A stretch of DNA of 64,000 bases from Thinopyrum elongatum (GCA_011799875.1 CM022298.1:191230423-191294422), one strand, 5' to 3'. Shown: positions 22,140 through 34,030, numbered from the stretch's first letter. The notes: a model not told the origin generated them from the letters alone. Numbers and translations are program-made.

Positions 22140-23490
22140 TCCCAACTGTCAGGGAGGATAAGGGGGCACTCCCTTGCGTGCGAAGATATATGTGGTGGGT
22201 CCCAGCTGTTAGGGGGAGGAATTATTTTTTTTGCGCATAATAAGGAGGCACTTCCTTGCGTGCGAAGATGTAGGTGGTGGGTCCAACTGTCAGCCTCACC
22301 ATGTACAGTCGTCTTCCGATGGCTATCGTTTGTTGATAACGTTGACCACGGTGCGCCGAGAGCACCAAGACAGCGGACGATGGCGAGGCCTGCTAAGGGA
22401 ACAATGCGGAGCCGAGGAAGACGAGGCAATGAATGCCCACACGGAGGGGAGTACGAGGGCTCACTGGTTCCGCTGCGGTGTGAGGCTGCCATCGCCGGAG
22501 AATAACACGGGGTGTGGGTGAGTAGAGGGAAGCCCTAGCCGGTGGTGGGATTAGGGTGGGGTGGTGAGGCCTGCGCGGCAGCACTGCTGCCCACAGGAGG
22601 CTGGAGCAGGCGGTCCCACCGGCGCTTGTTTGGGCGGCTAGAGCAAAAAGATCAGAGGTTGAAGAAGCAGCACGGCTGTTGGATTAACATCCAACGGTCC
22701 AGCTGCTAGAATCATTTGTTGACTAAGTTGACAAAGTCCTGCATACGTGTTAGCTTAGTAGGCCCACAAGTCAGCCACCAAATCTGCCGGGTCCCAGCTG
22801 TCATCGGGAGGAATATTTTTTCGCATAATAAGGAGTCACTTCCTTTCGTGCGAAGATTTTGCCGGTGGGTCCTAGCTGTCAGCAGGAGCAATCATTTTTT
22901 TCGCGTAATAAGAAGGCACTTGCTTGTGTGGGTCCCTACTTTCAGCCTCTCCACTTACATCCCTCTTCCGATAGCTGTCGTTTGTTGACCATGTTGACCA
23001 CGCCGCGCCGAGAGGACCAACGCGGTGGACGACCCATGTAAAAAAACACGGTGGACGACGGCGAGGCCCAGGAAGGGAATGACCCGGAGCCAGTGAAGCC
23101 ACAGTAGTGGATGCCCACACTGAGGGGAGTACGAGGGCTGACTGGTCGGTTTCGGGGTGAGGCTGCCGTCGCCGGAAAATAACAGGAGGTGCGGGTGGGT
23201 AGAGGGATGGCCTGGCCAGCGGTGGGAGTAGGGTGGGCCGGTGAGGCCTGCGCGATAGCACAGCCGGCCATGGAAGGAGGGAGCAGGCAGTCCCGCCAGC
23301 GCTGGTTTGGGCGGCTGGAGCAGGAAGATCAGAGATTGAAGAAGCACGACGACGGTTGGATGGACATCCAACAGTCACTGCTCTGTGTTGACTAAATTGA
23401 CAAAGCCTTGTGTACGCGTCAAAAAAAACAAAATTAGGACAGCATCATCGTCAACCTAGTAGGCCCACAAGTCAGCCTCCAAATCTGTGG
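22140..23490. repeat. Direct duplication of about 650 bp
   Basis: Units at about 22,180-22,800 and 22,800-23,490 share GGTGGGTCC(C/T)AGCTGTC, CGCATAATAAGGAGGCACT, CGAAGAT and TTGACCACG blocks in the same order. The offset is 652 bp in the first part and about 667 bp in the last part. Smaller 65-bp repeats of the GTGGGTCC...CGAAGAT block occur within each unit. Non-coding CACTA interior. Confidence 0.75.
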
Positions 23491-23499
23491 AAAATAGCA

Positions 23500-24240
23500 T
23501 ACATCCCATTTGCCATTATTTTTAATAACTACCAACTCATTTGCTAATTCTTAAGGATATTTTGAAGCCCATATTCTGGCAACTGCTAAAAAATTCAACA
23601 AAATTTTGCATATTCTGGTGGGGTCCGAACTCTTTAATCACGAAATTTTGAGTCACATTAAAAATAATTTTATTTCAAATTAAAATACAATGAATTTTTT
23701 CCCGCAAAAAAATGAAATTTAAAATCTTGAAATTCTGAAAAAAAATGAAATTTGTATCTAGTTGCCGGTTTTTTGTGTTTTTAAAATTTACAGCTCATTT
23801 CTTACTACTTATAGCCCATTTTCTGCGGAAGTCAAATACATTTCCTCGTCTTTAAAGATTTGGAGCCCAACAAGGCTGAGAAAAGCAAGTAGGCCTGGGT
23901 TGGGTATTGTCCACAAAAAAATATAACTGGGCTAGCCATTTTCAGAATGAAAAAAGATATCAACTGGGCTCGTCATGTGCTTAAATAAAAGCCTGGGCTA
24001 ATGGGTCACAGCCCTCGCACAGCGCAGTTGATAAAACTAAAAAACAACTGGGCGAGCAACTGGGTCCCTATTGTTACAATATTTCTCTCTTTAATAAAGG
24101 AAATGGCAAGCCATTTGCCTTGTTTCAATGAAAATATGACAGTCACAGGCGAGTTAAAAAGGGCAACAACATCTAACTCAAGCTTACAAACGGTACAAAA
24201 GACAAAGGATTAATTGTTCATCAAGTTTAGACAAAACCCA
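23500..24240. other. AT-rich non-coding stretch
   Basis: Low-complexity A/T-rich DNA with GGGCT-containing phrases (CTGGGCTAGCCATTTTC, AACTGGGCTCGTC). Probably CACTA interior; no gene seen. Confidence 0.5.
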
Positions 24241-24261
24241 GATTGAACATGGCAATAACAT

Positions 24262-25970
24262 CTAACCCAACCAATGTTTTTGGCAGTCACAAACAAATGG
24301 ATCGGTCTGATCCATAAAATCAACATCCTGTGCGAAATTTTTTACTGGAACATGATGACAAGTTGTTGTAAATAGAAGCCGAGCACGTTCAGAAGCCCAT
24401 TTGTCCACCTGAAACTTCTTTTTTTGCTGTTCAACATATCCATCTGTGAGAAATTGCTTGTTGAAAAACTTAAGTCTCATGGACAATAGTAACCTCGCAT
24501 TCAACAGGAAGAATGTGACAAAGCTTCTGTTTGCCTGGTTGGATGCATATCCTTCCATCGTTATTGTCCTCAAACGAATGTCATGAGAACTGAGAAAATC
24601 CCGGTGCTTATTACGCCACTGATTGGTTATATGTTTTTCTCCATGTGTTAGTGCCTAAGTAGACATGAAGATTGAAAATAGTTAAGGTCTAAAAAAAGAG
24701 TATGTCGAAAGAGCGACAACTGAATGGTTAATTCTAGTACAATATATATGGGCTTTCAATGTGCATGAAATCATCACCTTTATATACAAATTCTCCATAC
24801 ATGGAAAGCATCGTAGCAAGCCAATAATTGTGTTCAGATCATAACAAAACATTCTGATATATAAGATCTTGACAGAATCCAACACCATTGATAGGCTATC
24901 CATGGACGAACTCTTCATTGAGCATATAACATAATATTAGTACCCAAAGTGTACTCCAAGATGATATAAAACTTATGCGCACAAATGAAGAATGCAGCTT
25001 ATGATTACAAATGTGTAGATGATAATAAACGGTACCTGAATAAGTGTGGAGCCAAACACCAACTTGTGATAAATAAACGGATCAGGAATTACACCCAAGG
25101 TCTCCAGTTTAGGCACAGAGACGACAGTTATTTGCGAAGGTATATAACAATAATGAAGGAGCAACCTTTGAAGTGAAGGGGCATCTTCGATGATGAGCTG
25201 CTATCCTTCAAAACAAATTCCAATGCTTTTAAGGTGAGGCGACTTTATTTGGAGGCAACTGATAGGGATTTCTATTCCCAAAACAATTAGCAAGCGCTCC
25301 AGGGCAGGGCAATTGGAGTGGATGATGCTGTGCAGTGAGGCCTCCGACAGATAAACCACCACAAGCGAAAGTTTTTTTAGCAGTGGGAGTCGAAGCATTT
25401 GTACCAGATCGTCTGGTAGATGGCACCGGGCGAAGGTGGCGGTGTGGAGAGAGGAGGAAAACCACGAGATGGACAACGGTGGTGTGGGCACAAATTCTTG
25501 GCCATCGGTTCGTGGTATGTAATTTTTGTGGTAATGGTAGAACTCAAACTGGTGGAGTTTTTCGAATTCAGGGGATGTCAGCCAGGCGTCCACCATGCAG
25601 GGTATGGACAGCAGGTAGCGTGTCGGGATGAAGAGGCGTTGAAAGGAGCCCTGGTGGGAGGAGATGATGGCTCTGAGGAGTTCAAAATCAGAAACGACAA
25701 ATAGCTGACGACAGTCGAGATTAAGGGGCGTGGCACGCCATAGAGGGTGCCACCGAGTTGAGAGGACTTGGGTGCGGTAGCAATCCTTGGTGGGGAGAAG
25801 CGAGATGATCTCCCCAAGGATGTTGTCCGGGAGATCGCTGATGCGGTCCACCCGAGATTCTACGGGTTCCTCAGGTCCATTGGGGGGGGGCTCGCCGCTT
25901 CTCCCCGCGCTGCCGGGTCCGAGATCTACAACCGGCGTCGCCGCTGGCGGGAGGGTCCAGCCGACTCCAT
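24262..25970 (-). pseudogene. F-box/FBD-domain gene, three exons, one in-frame stop
   Basis: Exon 1 (about 25,851-25,036) encodes the F-box ISDLPDNILGEIISLLPTK and leucine-rich segments. Exon 2 (24,912-24,778) and exon 3 (24,654-24,262) encode the C-terminal FBD region (RCFPCMENLYIK, VTFFLLNARLLLSMRL). Introns are 25,035-24,913 and 24,777-24,655, both GT...AG and phase 0. Such proteins recruit substrates to SCF ubiquitin ligases. The frame is interrupted by TAG at 25,203-25,201, after which homology continues in frame (QLIIEDAPSLQRLL). At the 5' end the likely start ATG (25,970) runs into TAG after 14 codons, and the F-box frame itself has no ATG upstream of the domain. I call it a pseudogene; readthrough or assembly error is less likely. 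Confidence 0.87.
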
Positions 25971-26044
25971 TTTCCTTGTGGGCGTCGTGCCGAGCTCATG
26001 GGTTTGAGCATAGTAGCAAGAGACGAGCCTAGTGGCAGTGCGAG

Positions 26045-26165
26045 TGGGGAAGAAGGAGGGCTGGGGTTTTCTGTAGGAGCGAGGAAGAAGAGGAGCAGGC
26101 GTTTTCTGTACGAGTGAGGAAGAAAGGTGAGCGGGGGTTTTCTGTACGAGTGAAGAAGATGGGGA
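26045..26165. repeat. Short tandem repeat upstream of the F-box gene
   Basis: Three units of about 45 bp containing GTTTTCTGTACGAGTGAGGAAG, in variants, lie directly upstream of the F-box pseudogene's 5' end. Confidence 0.65.
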
Positions 26166-26389
26166 GCGGGGGAAATTGGGGGGAGACGGAAGCGGGAGAG
26201 TCCAGCGAGCTGCAGTATAAGTGGAAGCGAGGAGGAAGGAGGGTTTTTTCTGGGATCGCCCCCTCTTCAAGAAAAATGGGCTTTTCCTTGCAAAAAACAA
26301 AAACAAATGTGCTTTCAGATGGATAGGCTTTTGTATCAGCCTAGTCGGCTGCCCGTGTGTTTCGTACTGGAGGGCCTTAACACTAGAGG

Positions 26390-28620
26390 CAGCCCATTAG
26401 AGACACTCTCTAGCTCTCCAGCTTATTGCCCATTCGAAAGAAAAAGAGAGACACCTCCAGCTTAATTATGGCTCCTCATCGGTAACATTTTTCAACTTGA
26501 AAAAAAGATATAGCTCCTTCACGGGCCGGCTTGGCATCCACCAAATTAGAGGATGTTGTACTACATGCAGACACTCACACTGGTCGTAGCGCGGCAAAAT
26601 GAGGGGTTAAATAACATGCCCACAATATACATAGATTGCAAAGGTTGACACGCTAGTCAACATTCACACTAAACTAAGCTTCACAAGATACAGTATGCAT
26701 ACTAGCTAACATTCACAAACACTTAATTTCAGCATGTTAACGCATCTAAATGATTCACAAGACTATAACCAAGACAAAGCTGTGAGAAGGTGTAGAAATA
26801 AAGAAAAAATGATCGATGCTTCTCTGAGCAAAGGGCCTCCCTACGCACACATTAATTTCCTGGGCATGCTTCTTTCTGCTGACACATTGCAGCAAACAGA
26901 GGAGGCAATAGAGATCACTTAACATCAGACCATTTTGTGCAATTCCACTCAAATCATCTTCATTGTCCTGAATGTGAAAAGATAGAAAAGCGCTGTACTT
27001 AAATAGTGTCGCAAAACAGTAGCACATATCAATAGCTCGGCATGACAAAACACGATCATCTGGACGAAGGGGATACTGACCTGCATGAGGAAGATTATGC
27101 ATAATTTTATAGGTGGTTAGTTGATTTCCACCTTGGGATCTCCTATGATGGCACAGAGGAAATTCTATGCAATCGATGAGCGCAATTCCTTTCGTGTGGC
27201 TTTAGAAAATTTGTCCGACTAACCCCAATATCTTTTTTGTGCAGTTCCACTAAAATAATGCACTGCTGTTTGCACGACCCCTACTCATCGGCCATGCCAT
27301 CAATGACTCGGTCTCTTTTATCTTGCGTTAACGGTGCGGCTGTAGTGCTTGTTTGCTCCTCCACACATGACAGGCTCGTTCCACACTACAAACAGCAAGT
27401 CAATGTACGAATAAGCTTATTTCATCTTGCGTTAGTCATTCTACCTAGTTACGAATGTAGCAATACCTGGAGCACCGTGATACGAAAACGATCGTTCTAA
27501 CAAAGGGTCATACGGAAAGGAGAAACACATCATCATGTCAACCATTGTGCAATTAAATTTTGTGCAGTTCGACGGAGATGCAACTATGTTACCGGTGTCT
27601 GAGTTTAGTGTAACGGCCCAAAACACTCTTTATGAGAAATAAATCAAGACAGAAGCATTTCATAAAATGGTGGTGGCATTGATTCATTTTACCAATGGCA
27701 ATAGATTGACAGCAGCATTACTTAACAACGACATCACATTAACAGTGGCATTGTTTCATTTTACCTGTGATGTTAGATTAACAGCAGCTGTAAGGGCATA
27801 GGGACAGGGGAGGCACAAGCATGTTTTACATCCATCGAGGCATAAAGTGGTGAGGCAGATGTGTTGCCGAGTGCGGCAGACATGCAAAGCATGTCTGGAT
27901 TTGTGCATTTTTTGTTCTCGTCAGTGACCTTTCCTATGTGACCACAAGAAATCTAGACGTGCTCATTCTCGGTTGCATTGTCGACCCAACACCCCCACCC
28001 CCTCTTTCTGTCCTTTTTCGACCAAGAGACCAGTTAGGCCAGCATCTTTATTTCCCTTTCCAACCAAGAAATTGGTTCATTAGCCAGTATATGCAATACC
28101 TTTTTTCCTCTAATAGTAAAAATTTAGGTGGTGTTCGAGTGTTCGACAAGACGACGGAGCTAGCTACATGGGGAGCTTTGTAATACTAGAAGAATATCCA
28201 CATGCAGGATGCAGTGACGTGGGGAGCAATCCTAACTTGATGAAAAAAATGGATGCAACGACGTGGGGAGCTGGGCCATTAGTACAGGGCTGGTTCTAAA
28301 ATAAGTTATACCTCCGGTCGACGGGATGTGGCGAGAAAGGCGGCAGGATCTGCCAACTCGATGGCGGGGAGCAAGGGTGAGGAGGACCTCCCATGCCGGC
28401 GCTAGGTAAGAGAAGACGGCGCGCGTCGGCTTCCTCGCTCGCCACCGGCGACCACCAGCGGAAGGTATCCAGCCAGATCTGTGTCAACCGGAGAGAAGAG
28501 AGAGAGAGAGACAAAGAGAGTGGACACCGCGGTCTTGTTTAGATCTGGAGAGGGTGAGAGAGTGAGAAGAAGAGAACAACCCTAGGAAGCAAGTCCCGAA
28601 GTGGACTAGTGGAGTAGTAA
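26390..28620 (-). pseudogene. Inverted decayed copy of the leader of the 61.9-kb gene
   Basis: Read on the minus strand from 28,620, the block aligns with 61,845 onward. Shared landmarks are CTCCAC, CTAGGGTTG(C/T)TCTCTTC, CCTCTCCAGATCTAAACAAG, GGGAGGTCCTCC and a splice-donor-like GTATAA at 28,322 (62,211 in the other copy). CAGCTCCCCACGT then follows in the intron. Further in, both copies contain TTTTAGT(G/C)GAACTGCACAAA motifs. The TATA box of the 61.9-kb copy is not recognisable here. No convincing coding exon was found at 26,390-27,900. Confidence 0.6.
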
Positions 28621-28989
28621 TTGTTTTTCTTTCCGTAGCGATCGTTTTAAATTGAATATGCGCGGAGCCATCTTTTTTTCATTTAACGTACCAGTAAAAA
28701 GAAACTCGATCAGTAACCGCGCCACCGCGTTCAGGTCGCACTTGGTATGGCTGACATTTGGTCCCAAACCCCACATTAAGTGGACGACTAGATGTCTCAA
28801 ATTTTCACGTTACCTGCCTTTTCGTATGCAAATGCGCTCCACCGTGAGTGTACCCGGGCGTGTGCGTGAGGGGAGAGTGAAGTCTGATTTATAAACCTTG
28901 AGGTTGTAGAGCTAGTCGGAAATAAACCCTCACCTTTAAATCCTTGAAGTTTGTACCCTGTCCTCTATAATCCCGGTCATTTTTAACCT

Positions 28990-29123
28990 TAAGGCCATGT
29001 GCGGTTCAAGGGGTTTTAACAGGGATTAACAGGGATTGTGGGGGATTAAATCATGTACAAGCCAAATTCCCCTCCATTCCTCTCCAAACCCCTTGGGAGG
29101 AGGTTGAACCGAACAAGGCCTAA
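28990..29123. mobile_element. Tourist-like (PIF/Harbinger) MITE
   Basis: 128 bp (28,993-29,120) between TAA TSDs. Terminal inverted repeats are GGCC(A/T)TGT(G/T)CGGTTCAA at the left and the complement at the right (TTGAACCGAACAAGGCC). The preference for TTA/TAA targets and the GGCCTTGTTCGGTT terminus fit PIF/Harbinger MITEs. Confidence 0.88.
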
Positions 29124-29335
29124 GACTAACCATAGTGGGAGTAACTTCAAGAGTAACATCGAGTCCAACTCAGCAAATTCGCCTATGTGGCAACTAGTTA
29201 ATGAGGAGAGAGGTAAATTGAGTAACTTATAGCTAGTTACTCATTCTATGATGAGTAACATCACACATACCAAAACAAAATGACTCTATAACCTAATAAA
29301 TGAAGCTTTGCATGACACTACACGTGTGATGACCA
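29124..29335. mobile_element. Truncated Tourist-like MITE, GACTA(A/G)CCA family
   Basis: Begins GACTAACCATAGTGGGAGTAAC and is the reverse-oriented relative of the 56,866-58,057 MITE; both contain CATTTATTAGGTTA and CATCGAGTCCAACTCAGC segments. The far terminus is missing and joins unrelated sequence near 29,330. Confidence 0.75.
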
Positions 29336-29502
29336 CTGGAGCAATCCACTCAGGTTGTACGTAAACATGTTTATACTCTTCATTCATGATTTTTAGTACA
29401 AATAGGATGCACATGGCGATGTCATCCTCATACCAGCCACTATTGATGGATGGTCATGCAGCGTCGCCGTGCTCACCTGCAACTGCAACCCAAGTTGCGC
29501 AT

Positions 29503-29765
29503 TGATACATCTCCAACGTATCTATAATTTTTTATTGTTCCATGCTGTTATATTATCATTCTTGGATGTTTTACAATCATTTTATAGCAACTTTATATCA
29601 TTTTTTGGGACTAACCTATTGACATAGTGCCCAGTGCCAGTTGCTGTTTTTTGCTTGTTTTTTACTTCGCAGGAAATCAATACCAAACGGAGTCCAAACG
29701 TAGCGAAACTTTTTGATGATTTTTTCTGGACCATAAGACACAAGTTGGGCCAAGAAAGTTACGCG
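29503..29765. mobile_element. LTR-retrotransposon remnant
   Basis: Starts TGATACATCTCCAACGTATC, a terminus I recognise from abundant Triticeae LTRs, and continues with TTATATCATTTTTTGGGAC. Only about 260 bp remain. Confidence 0.5.
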
Positions 29766-30007
29766 ATAGACCTTCGATTAACATGTGTTCAAAAAACAAG
29801 TACTCCTGCAAGGCCCAGAGGTTAATTTGAGAACAAGTACCTAGAGGTTAATTTGACAGACATGCCTTATAGGTTGACAGAAGTCATATCACTTTTTTTG
29901 GAATGATGTCGTGAAGTAACACGATAGACCTTCTTTCAAACCAATTAACATGTGTTCAAAAAACAAAAAATATCAAAAAGTAACGCGATAGACCTTCGAT
30001 TAACATG
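29766..30007. repeat. Flanking DNA with three copies of a 25-40-bp phrase
   Basis: The phrase CGATAGACCTTC...AACATGTG, followed in two cases by TTCAAAAAAC, occurs three times. The third copy is the gypsy target: it is split at ACATG and resumes at 37,541 with ACATGTGTTCAAAAAAC. Confidence 0.7.
30003..30007. repeat. Target-site duplication ACATG (left)
   Basis: Precedes the TGTCG end and is repeated at 37,541-37,545. Confidence 0.95.
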
Positions 30008-30878
30008 TGTCGACATTCTGGGAACTAGGGTACCCAGACTTGCCCGCCTGCAGCCCACGGCGTGGCTCCGTCAACCGCCTGGTACGGCCCACCTCCAAGG
30101 CCACCAAGACAAGAGCCTCGCGAGGGGCCGAGCCTCACGAGGCGGACGGCACCAAGACCTCCCGAGGGAGCGGCCTCCCCAGGCTACCTCCTGAGGAGCA
30201 GAGATTTCTATGTAGGTACCCAACCTCAAGAGGTTGTGATGACACAAGCCATGACGACCAAGGCCAGGCGGGCGCCAACGGGCGCAGAGGAGGCAGTTTC
30301 CTCTTTGGTGCTAAATAGGCAAGCGCAGGCGTGGGTTCCCAAGGAGCCCGGCAAAGGTTTCTATTCCAGTGCTACAAGACCAAGACCACTAGGACGGCAG
30401 GACGGATGTCACCGTCGAGCCCACTTCTGCGTCACAACCAGAGGCTTTGCAGGCGAAGACCACCTTTCATCAGGATACGATGTACTACTTGTCCCCTTTC
30501 AAATTGGCCACTGTGGGATCCCTTCCCGCCTACGATTTGGGGGAAGAGGACCGAGGCCACCATAAGTATAGGCTAGCCACCACCGTAGACTAGATCAGAT
30601 CCATTCCACCCTCCCCCATAGACCTCGCGAGGTTGTTCATCCTTTGTACTAGCTCATCCTCAACCCCTCGTGAGGCCAATCCACCACAAAGCAGGAGTAG
30701 GGTCTTACACCGCAAGGTGGCCCGAACCTGGGTAAGCTGCCGTGTTCATCTTCTTCCTTGTTCGTGTGCATCGAGCTAGGCCATAGGGCGACGAGCTGGT
30801 TGGCTAAATAGGTTGAGTCCTTCGCACATGCCCCAGAGTTTGAACCTTTCTTGGGTCTGCGGAGCCCTGAATCCGACA
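30008..30878 (+). repeat. 5' LTR of the second gypsy element
   Basis: TGTCGACATTCTGG to GAATCCGACA, 871 bp, colinear with 36,670-37,540. The LTR termini TGTCG/CGACA are inverted. Confidence 0.94.
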
Positions 30879-30898
30879 TTTGGCGCGCGAGGTAGGGG
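30879..30898 (+). other. Primer-binding site region
   Basis: TTTGGCGCGCGAGGTAGGGG directly follows the 5' LTR and differs by one base from the site in the first gypsy element, so the two are related families. tRNA not identified. Confidence 0.7.
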
Positions 30899-30951
30899 CG
30901 TGTCGAAGCCTCTCTTCCACCGTTCGTTCCGCCACCGTTTCATCGTTCCTA

Positions 30952-32476
30952 TGGCCGATGCTCGCCGCGTCCGTGCCGAACGCCGGGCCGCTTGCGTCGC
31001 TCAGATGGCGCTAGTGGGCAACGGTGCTCCTTGCCGCTCTGCCTCCCCGGCGGCTAACGCCGCCACTGACTCTGCTGCTCGCGAACAACAGGATTCGTCG
31101 CTGCCACCATCCGTGCGACGCGATGGCCGCACCACAACTCCATCACCCACTCCAGCCACGGCGTCGTCTTCTCATGTTCATCGTGGGCCGACGAACACGC
31201 AGGCTGTGCTGCTCATGGCGCGAGAGCTTCTACGCTACCGCCCGGCCAACGACCTCTACGACGACTGGCTCGGCCGCATCGCCGAGCTCGTCAACGCCGC
31301 CGGTGAGGCGCCTCCACCGTCCCGTTCACCCCATCCCCCGCCGTCCCTGGTGGGCGATGTGGCTCACGGCGCGCCTCCTCCTCCTCCTCTGCGCGGCACG
31401 GACCCCGAGCCCATGCGAGAGGCACCCCAACATGACCCGTCGCGCAGGGCGCCGGCGCGCGATGAAGAAAGCTGCCAGGTGGTGCAGCGGCCCCAAGGAG
31501 AAGCGCACACGCTTCCAACACCGTCGCATCAGACCGCGTGCCGCTGGAGGCGGTAGCGTGGGGGCGCCAAGATCAAGCTCCCCCCATGCGACCGGCACCT
31601 GTGAGTGTGGCAGGCTGCCGTGCTTTCACCCCGGAGCTGCGCCGCGTCGTCTGGCCCGGCAAGTTCAAGCCGGATCAGCCTCCACGCTATGACGGCACTC
31701 CTGACCCCACTGAGTTCCTCCAGCTCTACGAGCTGAGCATTAAGGTGGCGAATGACAACAAAAAGGTCATGGCGAACTGGTTCCCCATGGCCCTCAAGGA
31801 TGGCGCGCGTTCTTGGCTCCTGAACCTTTCGGTGGGGTCGATCTCCTCCTGGGACGAGCTGCACGAGCGCTTCATCGCCAACTTCCAGGGCACTCGCGAC
31901 CGCGCTCCTACAGCAGGCGACATGTGGCGCATAAAGCAACAGTCGGGCGAGACCTTGCATAAGTACATACAGCGCTTCACGAACGTTCGCCTGAAGATCC
32001 CGAAGGTGTCGAATGAGGCCATCATCACGGTGTTCTCTGATGGCGTCCGAGATGTCAAGATGAAGGAAGAGCTCGCCATCCATGAGGACTTGTGTTCAGC
32101 TCTGGAGATGTTCAACATGGCAACCAGATGCGTGAGGGCCGAGGAAGGTCGCCTCTCCCTCCTGGAGCTTCCGGAGGTCGATCCTAAAGAGAAGAAGGCC
32201 AAGGCTAAGGAAGTGAAGCGCAAGGGCCCCGCCGTGCTAGCCACAGAGCCCGAGATGAAGTGTGGCCGTAGCCATGATGAGCCTCCCAGGGGTAACCACC
32301 CATTCTGCGTCTTCCACAACGTCCACAGCCACAACACCAACGACTGCCAGGAGCTCAGGGCAATCCGTGACGGGCGCCTTGGCCACCAACCCGAGCGCAG
32401 CAACCGCGACTACGGCCGCAGAGGAGGCCGCGACGGTCGAGAACTCAGATGGCGAGGGTGCCATCCTGCCCCCTGA
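30952..32476 (+). pseudogene. Gypsy gag (second element)
   Basis: The N-terminal part (ATG at 30,952, MADARRVRAERR) is open to 31,556 and Pro/Ala-rich. The Retrotrans_gag core follows in another frame at about 31,610-32,476 (KFKPDQPPRYDGTPDPTEFL, LHKYIQRFTNVRLKIP). A zinc-knuckle-like CVFHNVHSHNTNDCQEL is near 32,310. One frameshift separates the halves. Gag would package element RNA; the core is unusually well kept for an element without pol. Confidence 0.88.
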
Positions 32477-32659
32477 GACCATCCCCAAGAAGAAGAAGCA
32501 GCTCCTCCCAAAGGGCCGTCAGGAGGCTAGGGTGCCCGATGATTGTGCCTCAGGCCCCGCGCCCACTGCTAGGGCGCCTTTCCCTCTCGCATAGGAAGGC
32601 GCGCCCGGCACCCCTCTCAGGACGGGCTCGGGGGCTCTCCCCTGGAGGGCCTCTGACCT

Positions 32660-33147
32660 GACCAGCATGACGAGGGAGGCGTTCGGGCACCACGTGGAGG
32701 CGTGCTTCGACGCGCGCCTCCGTGAGCAAGGCGCAAGGCGCGAGGCGCCGGGCGCTCAGAAGTTCATCACCAAAGCAATCGAGGAGCTTCAGGAGGCACG
32801 AGCCATGCCTGGCGAGCGTCGCCCTGCAACACCCAGTGCAGCTGCCGCCTCTGACGTGGGCGGAGAGCTGCGCGTCTGCGTCAACATCCCAGGCCTCAAC
32901 AGGGCTGCTTCGTAGGACCTCTTCTGACCGTCCCACGTTGGCCGGAGCGGGGGCTACCCCTGCAGCTATGTCCGCATGCCGTTCGGCCTATTGAACGTGG
33001 CCGCCTCGTACCAGCGCCTCATGCAGGGAGCCTTGGTCGCTCACGAGGCCATGTGCCAGGCGGTCCTGACGGAGGAGGTGCCAGACCCTCGCGAGCCCCC
33101 CGAACCTCCAGAGCCTCCCGGGCCTCAGGAGCCGGTCGGCTCATGAG
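32660..33147 (+). pseudogene. Reverse transcriptase scraps
   Basis: Two short phrases survive: LRVCVNIPGLNRA near 32,865-32,910, matching the WRMCVDFTDLNKA block, and RMPFGLLNVAASYQRLMQG near 32,970-33,030, matching the block before the catalytic box. The region between them is deleted, the catalytic YMDD is missing, and a Pro/Glu-rich tail ends at 33,147. Confidence 0.75.
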
Positions 33148-33274
33148 GAGCGATCCCTACAGTACGCATCTTCGCCTTCATGAGTTTCCTAAGTATCTCA
33201 ATTGCCTTTCTGGTGCTTCGGCACTATGATGTTGCTGCGCCCTCATGAACCCGCCCGTGACCGCCTCATGATTA

Positions 33275-33655
33275 AGGACTGGCACGGCGTCTGTGCTCGG
33301 GTTTGTCCCTGCAGCGTTGAAACCCAAGCGATCGAGCTCTGTCTCGCGGGCCAACTCCCTTGCGCGTCACCTCCCGTGGTCCTTGGTGCCTTGTTCTCGC
33401 ATGAGCTAATCGCGTGTGGGCAAGTGTGGGCGCACGGCCCGGTTCGTACAACTGCAGTTCGGTGCTTCGCCGTAGCGGGAGCTGTGTGCCGGCTGTTTTT
33501 CCGTGGGATCATTACATGAGAAGACTTCGCACGGCGTCTGTGCTCGGGTCCGTCCCTGCAGCGTCGATAAATCCAATGGCTGAGCACTGTCTGCCGGGCC
33601 GGACCCGTTCACGTCACCTCCTGGGGTCATTGGTGTCCGGCCTTCTCATGCGATA
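33275..33655. repeat. Two tandem units of about 245 bp
   Basis: GCACGGCGTCTGTGCTCGG at 33,284 recurs at about 33,528, followed in both by TCCCTGCAGCGT, a CTGTCT...CGGGCC segment and CTCATG(A/C)G. Non-coding. Confidence 0.7.
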
Positions 33656-33861
33656 ACCTCCGAAGGGGCATTCGGCACAGGACCGCCCATCGCCCCGCAG
33701 GTTTCTTACGCGCGCCCCGCGCCGCAAAAATCAGGTGCAACCCGCCTTGAGGTAGGGCCTCGTGAATCCCGCGCTAGCTCATGAGTGCCCAGATACACCT
33801 CCTCCAGTTCTGCCGTGCTAGCCACGCGTACGAACGGGGCTGTACCTAGCGGGAACTCCCA

Positions 33862-34030
33862 CCCATGTACCAGTGGAAGCCCCATGCTCCGCGCTGGTGG
33901 TCTACACGATCGAGGAGCGACTATGCCCACGCACCAGTGGAAACCCCATGCTCCGCGCTGGCGGACGACACGGTTGAGGAGCGACTATGCCCACGATAAA
34001 GTGGAAGCACCATGCTCCGCGCTGGTGAAT
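33862..34030. repeat. 64-bp tandem repeat, 2.6 copies
   Basis: Units start at 33,862, 33,926 and 33,990. Each has AGTGGAA(G/A)C(A/C)CCATGCTCC, GCGCTGG and GAGGAGCGACTATG. The exact period is 64 bp. Confidence 0.9.

Larger units (their letters stand above)
20654..24240 (+). mobile_element. CACTA-type DNA transposon, left end and internal repeats (right end not found)
   Basis: The terminal sequence CACTACAAAAAAAAGATAC starts exactly where copia homology ends. The next 170 bp contain subterminal motifs such as TATGACGATAATTGTGAC and TATGACAAAAAATC. A second element in the window (42,367) has a nearly identical end. I found no opposite terminus ending in GTAGTG, so the right boundary is my estimate from the start of the F-box homology. 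No transposase motif was seen. Confidence 0.7.

Noticed and set aside
28296..28514. Minus-strand ORF of 72 codons (MSLSLSSLRLTQIW)
   Set aside because: It lies in the leader-exon copy, and the homologous leader at 62.0-62.2 kb does not keep the frame.
31024..31692. Plus-strand frame of 222 codons in the second gypsy element
   Set aside because: Arg/Pro/Leu-rich shadow of the gag frame; the gag core motifs are in another frame.
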